From contig NC_051093.1 in assembly GCF_901709675.1 (NCBI RefSeq), positions 620,001 through 684,000 of the forward strand: 64,000 bases of DNA, given 5' to 3'. The notes under the pieces were generated by a model. The model was not told the DNA's origin, did no database searches, and saw nothing but the letters and a program-made list of their open reading frames with translations. This stretch comes from Syngnathus acus (lineage: Eukaryota; Chordata; Actinopteri; Syngnathiformes; Syngnathidae). The position numbers and the translations under genes are program-made. Shown here piece by piece: positions 43,601 through 64,000 of the stretch; the first letter of the stretch is position 1; each line of letters starts with the position of its first letter.

Positions 43601-46600
43601 ATATAGGAATTTGATAAAGTTCAGTGTTAAAATAAGCACTTTGTATACTACAATACTCTTGTAATTTCCTAAATAAAAAGTTTGCAGTACCTTGTTGATT
43701 TTGCGTATGAATTGTTATAAATCAGGATATTGTTCTATATTTTTTATTTAAAAAAAAAAAAAGAAAAAAAAAATATCGATCGTGGAGCACTATATCGTGA
43801 TGTATCGTGAATGAATCACAGCAGGCTTTAAGATATCGGCAAATATCGTATCGTGGTTCTTTGTATCGATATGATATCGTATCGTGACAAAACCCGCGAT
43901 TTACACCCCTACATTTGACCCATCCCCGTGTGATTAGGCCATGAAGGATGGAAAGGCAGCGGGACCATCTGGAGTGGTGGCAGAGATGCTAAAGGCAGCG
44001 GGAGACGTCGGTGTGCAGTGGATGACCGACCTGTGTAACAGTGTCATCGCTGAGGGGCACATTCCGGAGGACTGGACAAGAAGCGTCCTGATGCCTCTAT
44101 TCAAAGGGAAGGGGGACCCACTCGCATGCGGGTCATACAGGGCCATAAAGCTGCTGGAGCATGGAATGAAGTTATTAGAGAGGGTGTTGGAAAGGAGGGT
44201 GAGGACACGGGTAAAGGTGGACGAGATGCAGTATGGCTTCATGCCTGGTAAAGGTACAACAGACGCAATTTTTGTCATCCGACAGATGCAAGAGAAACAT
44301 CAGGAGAAGAGGAAGAGGTTGTACTTCGCTTTTGTCGACCTGGAAAAAGCGTTCGACAGGGTGCCAAGGGAGGTGGTGAGGTGGGCCCTAAGGAAGTCGG
44401 GTGTGGAAGAGGGACTAGTAAAGGCTGTGATGGCTCTCTATTGCAGAGCCTGCACAACTGTTAGAACAGGAGTTGGCGACAGTAATGGGTTTGAAGTAAG
44501 GGTAGGGGTGCACCAGGGATCAGTGTTCAGCGCATTACTGTTTGCTATCGTGATGGATGTGGTATCGAGGGAAGTGAGGGGTGGACTACCATGGGAGCTG
44601 CTCTACGCGGATGACCTGGTATTGATGGCTCACAGCCGAGAAGACCTAGCTAGCAAGCTAGCGGCCTGGAAGACATGCCTGGAAGTGAAAGGAATGAAGG
44701 TGAATGCGGCAAAATCAAAGGTCATGGTCGGTGGTGCTGGCCTGGGAGTGATATTGCAGTCAGGAGCATGGCCATGTGGAGTTTGCGGGAAGGGAGTGCA
44801 AGCTAACTCTATCCGGTGCAAGGGTTGCCAGAGATGGGTACACCGAAGATGCAGCGGAGTAAAAGGCAGCCTACTAGCTGCAAGTGAGACCTTCCATTGC
44901 AAGCGGTGTAGGGGAGAAGTCGCCCAAGCAAACCCAGCTGAGCAAGAGGGGCTCGTGGTAGATTGGGAGCTGTACGAGGTGGTGGACAGCTTCTGCTACC
45001 TTGGAGACATGCTTAACGCTGATGGTGGGGTGGACCTAGCAGTGACCACAAGGGTGAGAAGCGGGTGGAAGAAATTCAGGGAACTCATGCCCTTTTTAAC
45101 ATCTAAGGCCCCATCCCTGAAGATGAGAGGCCAAGTGTACTCAGCCTGTGTCAGAGGTAGCATGGGCCCTGAAAACAGAACACGAAGACAAACTAAACCG
45201 AGCAGAAATGAGAATGATCAGATGGATGTGTGGTGTGTCAATGAGGGAAGAAAAGAGCAGTGCAGAGCTGAGACAGAAGATGGGAGTGGAGGCCATAGTG
45301 GATGTGGTGAGGAGAGGCAGACTGCGATGGTACGGACATGTAGTGAGGAAGGACGAGAACGACTGGGTGAAGAAAGTTATGTCGTATAACGTAGAGGGAA
45401 CAAGACCCAGTGGCCGACCTAAAAAGACCTGGCAGATGACCGTGGCAGCCGACATGAAGGCACTCGGCATCAACCACGAGATGGCCATGGACCGTTCCCG
45501 GTGGAAGAAGGCCATATCGAGAACCCAGTCCAACCCAGCGGCGCCTGGAAAGCGGACTTTAAACCGATGATGATGATGATATGATATCGTATCGTGACAA
45601 AACCCGCGATTTACACCCCTACATTTGACCCATCCCCGTGTGATTTTGATCCATCCCCTGGGGGAGAGGGGAGCAGTGAGCAGCAGCGGCGCCGCGCTCG
45701 GGAATCATTTGGTGATCTAACCCCCCAATTCCAACCCTTAATGCTGAGTGCCAAGCAGGGAGGCAATGGGTCCCATTTTTATAGTCTTTGGTATGACCCG
45801 GCCGGGTTACTTAAGTCCGTAAACATAAAATTATTTCAGAAAAAAGATCATCTTTGGGAACAACCGGATGTTATTCTGCCGGTCAGTATCACTGGGCATG
45901 CAGTAGCAAACTCGATAGCGAAGAAATATGTGAGACTCTCAACGGGATCACCGATATTTGAGTGATGTTCCAGTTACCGTTTTTTTCCGTGTATAATACG
46001 CAAAATTTAACTAATTTATTGTCCTAAAATCTGGGGTGCGCATTATACATGGGTACAATTTTTTTTAAATTTTTTTTAAAAAATGTTTTTTAAATTTTTG
46101 GTTTCCAAGGGTGTTATTATTCCTCTTCAACGTCTCTCCCATACAGAGCCGCCTTTTTCACATGTCCGCACGTCACTTTCCTCTCTTTTCATCTGATCGC
46201 GGTGGTGCCTTTATGGGCAGTCGGAGAAATCAACGCCAACAAAAAAAATACATCCAGCCTAGTTAAGACCATACCAAAGACTATAAAAATGGGACCCATT
46301 GCCTCCCTGCGTGTGTGACGATCATTGGGACTTAAAAAAAATAAAGAAAAAAAAAAAAAAATTGGGTGCGTATTATACATGGGTACAGGCTTTTTTCCAG
46401 CATCAACATGCCATTGTTAGGGTGCGTATTATACATGGGGGCGTATTATACACGGAAAAAAACGGTATTTATCACAATTATTTATTATAATAATAATAAT
46501 ATATATAATAATTATTTATTTATTATTCACAATTGTCATGGTGATCTTTCTGGTGATTTCTTAACTAGGCTGGATGTATTTTTTTTGTTGGCGTTGATTT

Positions 46601-48234
46601 CTCCGACTGCCCAGAAAGGCACCACCGCGATCAGTTAGGTTAAAATGAAAAGAGAGGAAAGTGACAAAACGTGTGTGGCTTTTTCTTAAATGAACACGTT
46701 TGACATTGCTATAGTGTCACCTTTTAATTATATTGCGCTGTCATTTTAAAGAAAATTAATAGATGCAACAATATTAATTTGCTTTGAAAATACCTGAGTA
46801 ATAAAATGGATGGATGGATGAATGATGATCACTAGGGGTGTAAATCGCGGGTTTTGTCACGATACGATATCATATCGATACAAAGAACCACGATACGATA
46901 TTTGCCGATATCTTAAAGCCTGCTGTGATTCATTCACGATACATCACGATATAGTGCTCTACGATCGATATAGAACAATATCTTGATTTATAACAATTCA
47001 TACGCAAAATCAACAAGGTACTGCAAACTCTTTATTTAGGAAATTACAAGAGTATTGTAGTATACAAAGTGCTTATTTTAACACTGAACTTGATCAAATT
47101 CCTATATTTCTTCTCATATAAGTAAGTAAAGAAAAATGAATATTCTTTCTTTTTTTGTAATACCATTAGCTTTAAAGTGCATTACTGAACTATTTAATTA
47201 CAAAACAAAAATAAGTTCTTTATAATGAATGAAGCCCAAAGTGGAGCGAATTTCCTCGTCTTCTTGGACACTAGCCATAGCACCAGCCCAGGAGCCGCGT
47301 AGTTGTCGGCTCCCCTTTCACGTGCCTGCTCTGCTCACAACACAACACGCCGCGCACTGCTCCCGGAAAGAGGAAGCAAGCAACAATGAACTGGATTTCA
47401 AAATAAAGTCGCGTCTAATGTCCGAGGTCAAAAACGGGCGATATAGATCGATGTTTACGTTTAGCATCGATGCCAACAAATCGTAGAGCATTATATCGAT
47501 TAATCGATGTGTATCGATGAATCGTTACACCCCTAATGTATAATGCGCACCCCAGATTTTAGGACAATAAATTAGTTAAATTTTGCGCATTATACATGGG
47601 AAAAAACGGTATTACCTGTAATACGAATTTTGTTATTTGCTGATTGAAACTGCTAATTAAACTGTGAATTGAAACTAATAGGTAGAGAACTGAACTCTCG
47701 CTCTTTATATAGCTGACGTGTCTTGCGCATCCGTTCTGCGCATACTGTCATGGCGGCCTCCGTATGATATCCGGTCTGCGATGAAGATTAAAAACCAAAC
47801 AATATTTGACAATAACACACCATCAAGGATTGCATCATCGCATCAAACGATGTGTCGTCAATTATGAATTTTACTGACTGTGTTGGGCACGATGGCTGAA
47901 TGCGATGCGCGATTGACAACAAACAAGAAGAAAGGTGATTTCAAGTTTTATTTCGAGGGAGATTTTCTTCAAAAATTGATGTACCCATGTATAATACGCA
48001 CCCAAGATTTTAGGACAATAAATTAGTTCAATTTTGCGCATTATACATGGAAAAAAACGGTATTCAATCACAAACTCAACTTGATGGAGACTTTGAATTT
48101 CTTTCTTGAAGTCCATATATAAACTGTTTGCGATGATGCTGGTGCTTCCTGTCTTCTCTTCAGACTTTGTGCCTATAGATCTGGACGAGTGGTGGGCGCA
48201 GCGCTTCCTCACCAACATAGACAAACTTTCCTGA
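40615..48234 (+). CDS. mcrip2: MAPK-regulated corepressor-interacting protein 2
   Basis: Five coding exons: 40615-40666, 40728-40797, 41362-41501, 42342-42452, 48164-48234; 147 codons in one frame with GT-AG junctions (human is 160). Residues 1-20 read MYTITRGPSKLVTQRRTGPT, as in the MCRIP2 N-terminus. The conserved core is PAPKIVFNRPNGKK, then AHEDNVKFVYEAWQ. The C-terminus FVPIDLDEWWAQRFL is diagnostic for MCRIP2 and not MCRIP1. MCRIP proteins (formerly FAM195) are small, mostly disordered proteins linked to stress granules, and MCRIP1 links ERK to the CtBP corepressor; the function here is by homology. The ATG at 41345 is in the intron and not the start, because ctttctttcag at 41351-41361 is a splice acceptor. 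Intron 4 is 5.7 kb of nested repeats. Confidence 0.95.
42509..43000 (+). mobile_element. Unclassified inverted-terminal repeat family (ATACGCACCC repeats)
   Basis: Two heads starting accgtttttttc and ccatgtataatacgcaccc occur at 42509 and 42892, each with a 100-bp block carrying gctggaaaaaagcctgta. The block between them includes a piece that recurs at 53993-54142. Inverted ends (cgcattatacatgg, aaaaaacggt) appear at 48030-48063, 55475-55506 and 56060-56094. No transposase is visible. Confidence 0.6.
43007..43080 (-). repeat. L2-group LINE 3' tail
   Basis: The minus strand gives gcaacgaaatttcgttttg, gtgtacacc and aatgacaataaagttt, a typical fish L2-type tail. Confidence 0.65.
43087..43139 (+). 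repeat. SINE-like repeat, left piece
   Basis: gtcacacacacatgtggtg, gaaatttgtcctctgcatttgac matches 53303-53360 and, inverted, 55905-55960. The rest continues at 43912-43935 and 45581-45815, split by a hAT MITE and a LINE. Confidence 0.65.
43140..43911 (+). mobile_element. hAT (ZBED-type) internally deleted element, copy 1
   Basis: Ends taggggtgtaacg...ttacacccta-type (cgatttacacccct), with an exact 8-bp duplicate catttgac at 43132-43139 and 43912-43919. At 43396 it keeps a start codon and the first part of a BED finger (FKSFVWKHFGFRRKDG) before a stop. Many tcgat-containing subterminal repeats are present. Confidence 0.9.
43936..45580 (+). mobile_element. LINE, 5' truncated, with 65-bp target duplication
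   Basis: It ends in a (GAT)n tail at 45566-45580. The 65 bp before it (43871-43935) are repeated exactly after it (45581-45645). The target spanned the junction between the right end of the hAT element and the SINE. Confidence 0.88.
43941..45570 (+). pseudogene. LINE reverse transcriptase with C-terminal zinc finger, frameshifted
   Basis: The first frame (43941-45389) starts within the reverse transcriptase: [93 protein letters not shown] and LLYADDLVLMA. About 50 residues later comes a cysteine- and histidine-rich, PHD-like insert (CGVCGKGVQANSIRCKGCQ, then WVHRRCSGV and CKRCRG). A frameshift near 45150 moves the C-terminus to 45148-45570 (MIRWMCGVSMREEKSSAELR, RLRWYGHVVRKDENDWVKK). The endonuclease is lost. 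The clade is uncertain; RTE-like or I-like are possible. Confidence 0.8.
45646..45815 (+). repeat. SINE-like repeat, right piece
   Basis: Continues the SINE-like repeat (ggagaggggagcagtgagc, gggaatcatttggtgatc, atagtctttggtatgac). Related pieces are at 53302-53510 and, inverted, at 55733-55960. Confidence 0.65.
45976..48063. mobile_element. Composite of ATACGCACCC-family repeats in mcrip2 intron 4
   Basis: Starts accgtttttttcc at 45976 and ends ggaaaaaaacggta near 48063. It contains several inverted partial copies, a segment shared with 53690-53880, and the second ZBED-type hAT element. No protein is visible. The boundaries between component copies are not clear. Confidence 0.5.
46833..47535 (-). 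mobile_element. hAT (ZBED-type) internally deleted element, copy 2 (inverted)
   Basis: Same family as 43140-43911 but in the opposite orientation, with both ends (taggggtgtaaatcg, cgttacacccta-type) present. The flanks do not form an 8-bp duplicate, so it may have been rearranged. Confidence 0.85.
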
Positions 48235-48445
48235 CGTTTCTCCCGAGGGTTCGGAGAGAGTTTCTATCGGGATCCGGCGCCTCGAAACGCAGGAAGAGTC
48301 ATTTGGGACGAGGTCGGAAATACGACAGAAAGGGGAAGTCGGGACACTGGAGCCCCAAAGTACAGAGGCTCACTTTCCCGTGGCCATTTTGACTCGATCT
48401 TTGGACGTGAAGTCTAACATTCAGGACATGTCATGTTACTTTTTG

Positions 48446-48451
48446 AATAAA
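48446..48451 (+). terminator. mcrip2 polyadenylation signal
   Basis: aataaa, 212 bases after the stop codon. The trap1 stop codon, on the other strand, is 200 bases further on, so the two genes are tail to tail. Confidence 0.7.
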
Positions 48452-48650
48452 AATTGGACCGTGTTCTCCAGAAGCTGCCAGCTTATTTTCCATTCCGTCT
48501 TCAGTTTGCCATCCTCGAAAATGCGATGGGAGTTTACAAATTAGTTAATAAAAAAACAAAATCCAAAAAGGGCTCATGGAAAAGCGTGAATGTCCCACTT
48601 GCGTTTTAGAGCCTCAAAGGGTAAAGGTAAGGTAAAGTGTACTTGGACCC

Positions 48651-62164
<13,514 letters not shown>

Positions 62165-62794
62165 GGTGACGGCGAGGACGAAACTGTATAACAGCTGTCA
62201 AAACACCGGGGGACACTGACGTCCAACAGCAGCGGAAAGACCATCGGGTCCTAATGGGAGGTGTCCACAAACCGCCTGATCACAAAATGCAAAACAATCC
62301 AAAAACTGTAATATGAAAACATTAAGCCGTTCTTTTTTGTTACTCAAATGTTGATAATTGTATTAGCTATACCGATTTATTCACACATTCTTATACAGCA
62401 TTTGAAACGGATTATAAAGACTAACCTCGTTCATCTCAAGGTCAAAGTGGTCAATGTGACCATGTAAACTTTTGTTAAATTACTATTACATTTAAATGTA
62501 TGGATTTAATTTCTTAAACAAGATTTAATTTATTTTTAAGTCGAAGGATTTCAAGACCAAGTTTAGCACTTTGGTTAAGGTTTGAAATCATGGTTTGAAG
62601 ACTGGGTTAGGGTTACAAAAACTGTGCTAACGTGTCAACATTTAAGTTCGTATGAATTATTCAGCTTTTATTTTGAGGGGAAAATTCAATCATCTCAGGA
62701 AATTAAAAAAAAAAAAAAAAGATCAGAAAGACAGATCAAGAAATGGTCAGATAAATTCTAGACGAAAACTGTCAGTCTAAAGAGAAGTGACCAA
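62165..62794 (-). promoter_or_regulatory. trap1 promoter and 5' region
   Basis: 630 bp between the trap1 start codon and the end of crebbp. It has no TATA box at a convincing position and no repeat that I recognise. trap1 and crebbp are on the same strand, crebbp upstream. Confidence 0.4.
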
Positions 62795-62812
62795 GAGTCT
62801 GTGGCTCACAGG

Positions 62813-62818
62813 TTTATT
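62813..62818 (-). terminator. crebbp polyadenylation signal
   Basis: aataaa on the minus strand, 836 bases after the crebbp stop, the best signal before trap1. Confidence 0.55.
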
Positions 62819-63653
62819 AAACAATATGGTATATAAGTAGGAAATGAGCCATCCTGAACTGGTTTGTACAGTGATCTCTTCTCATTATCTGCATATTTAC
62901 AGTGCTGTCGAGCTGCCTGATTTACATTAGACAGGTCATCGTGGATTCAAGTTTAATGGAAGATAGAAAATGATGCACAGAACTCTGAACACAAATCAGC
63001 AGTTTCAACATGTTCATTTCTCACCACAGGCAAAAGAAGAGCAGGACTCAGAGAAATCATTAGGACTGAAAAAGAGACAAAGTGATTATTTGCACATATG
63101 CAAGACAAATACTGAGCCAAGGCGAGTAGAAAAAAAAATTCTGGCTTTTGAACACCTGCCTGTTGTGTTTGTCGCTGTGCAATAGTTCCTAAATCTATAC
63201 CAACACGGTAATCCTCCATAGGATCTGTAAGCAGGAAGAAAATTAAGGCTTTCCCAAAAGGCAGTCCTTATTGAAAAATGGCATCTTAGAATAAATTAGT
63301 CTGGAACTGAGAAGTGAAACCTGACAGACAAAAAAAAAAAGGAAAAAAAATCCCACATTAACTTTGCAGCCTTACTCAACACAAACACAATAATTATTTG
63401 CAAAGGTACAAAATGGATTGAAATGAAAAATATAAAGGGAGGGGATTTTTGTTTTGAGGCTTTGTTAAAAAAAATAGAGCATAAACAAATGAAAATAAAC
63501 TTTTAACAATACAAAGACCACAGCATCGATTCTTGCATGGCTGCTCTGAACCCAAAATACGTCCTTTGCAGCAGTGACGGAGAAAATGGCCCGGTGTTGG
63601 AACAAAACGCCGAAAGGTCACAAAACATGTAACTCGAGTTTCCCAACTTTCTG
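62819..63653 (-). other. crebbp 3' UTR
   Basis: Sequence between stop and polyadenylation signal. It is AT-rich with short A runs and no recognised repeat. Confidence 0.55.
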
Positions 63654-64000
63654 CTACAATCCTTCAACAAATCTTTCCAGCGTGTCTCCCGTGGTGTCCC
63701 CCACCATGCCAATGTCAGTACTCAAGCCCCCTCGGTTGGGTGTGTTAAGCTGCGGCAGCATGGCGCTCTGCTCCTGCGTCCCCATATGTCCCTGCTCCAT
63801 GGGGCCCCCGATGATGGGATGAGGGGAGCTGGAGAGAAGGGCGCCATGCTGGGGCGAAGGCTGCGGATGTATCCGCGGGGAAGGACTGGAATGCTGGGGC
63901 TGCTGCAAGGGCGGCCGAGGAGACTGGACCGGGGCCGGCGAGCGCACCTGGCTGCTCAAAGGGTTGCCCATAACTGGGGCACCGGGCAGGTGAGCTGCCG
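63654..64000 (-). CDS. crebbp: CREB-binding protein, C-terminal end (partial)
   Basis: The frame is open from the right edge and ends at 63654. It holds the last 115 or so residues. These match the CREBBP/EP300 C-terminus: PLSSQVRSPAPVQSPRPP, HSSPSPRIHPQPSPQHG, EQSAMLPQLNTP and the very end VGDTTGDTLERFVEGL, which fits CREBBP rather than EP300. This is the disordered, proline- and glutamine-rich tail after the NCBD. The KAT, bromodomain and TAZ parts lie outside the window. The protein acetylates histones and links many transcription factors to RNA polymerase II. Adjacency to trap1 on the same strand matches human 16p13.3 and supports crebbp over ep300. Confidence 0.95.
   Translation of the reverse strand, partial: AAHLPGAPVMGNPLSSQVRSPAPVQSPRPPLQQPQHSSPSPRIHPQPSPQHGALLSSSPHPIIGGPMEQGHMGTQEQSAMLPQLNTPNRGGLSTDIGMVGDTTGDTLERFVEGL

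Overview
This is a nuclear window from a vertebrate, almost certainly a teleost fish. It has spliced genes with GT-AG introns and orthologues of human EPN3, MCRIP2, TRAP1 and CREBBP. Its repeat load is typical of fish: L2 and RTE LINEs, Tc1, Tigger/pogo and hAT DNA transposons, gamma-type endogenous retroviruses and (GATG)n LINE tails. The species cannot be named from the sequence.

Left part (1-30910) is a repeat nest with no host gene. It opens with the 3' part of an endogenous retrovirus-like element (family B, copy 1, ending 4790) inserted in an L2 LINE. The L2 is also split by a GTF2IRD2-like hAT transposon (6266-7964). A 22-kb provirus (family A, 8939-30910) follows: two 409-bp LTRs, a 5-bp target duplication (caggg), a tRNA-Phe primer site, and broken gag, pol and env. 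Inside it sit a hAT MITE in gag, a 7.5-kb ZBED5-like hAT transposon (13214-20761), and a complete family B element (21500-29011) with two 1177-bp LTRs, a 4-bp duplication (gcca) and a tRNA-Trp primer site. The 7.5-kb hAT itself contains a hAT MITE that was hit by a solo LTR, an older hAT relic, and a nearly full-length RTE LINE with an intact 1059-codon ORF. Exact target duplications allow the insertion order to be read.

Right part (30911-64000) carries host genes. epn3-like (minus, ten coding exons, 583 codons) encodes an endocytic adaptor. mcrip2 (plus, five coding exons, 147 codons) faces away from it. trap1 (minus, 18 coding exons, 733 codons) encodes the mitochondrial Hsp90 and is tail to tail with mcrip2. 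The last coding part of crebbp (minus) runs off the right edge. Every exon junction I give keeps the reading frame and agrees with the known protein families. The mcrip2 last intron (5.7 kb) and the trap1 last intron (8.3 kb) are filled with nested transposons and microsatellites, while the exons are clean.

The genes do not form a pathway; they are neighbours by synteny (TRAP1 and CREBBP are also adjacent in human). The most unusual features are the five-level nested insertion, a possible HDV-like ribozyme at the 5' end of the RTE LINE, a palindrome that replaces one end of a hAT element, a LINE with a 65-bp target duplication, and a recently moved LTR family with no coding capacity.
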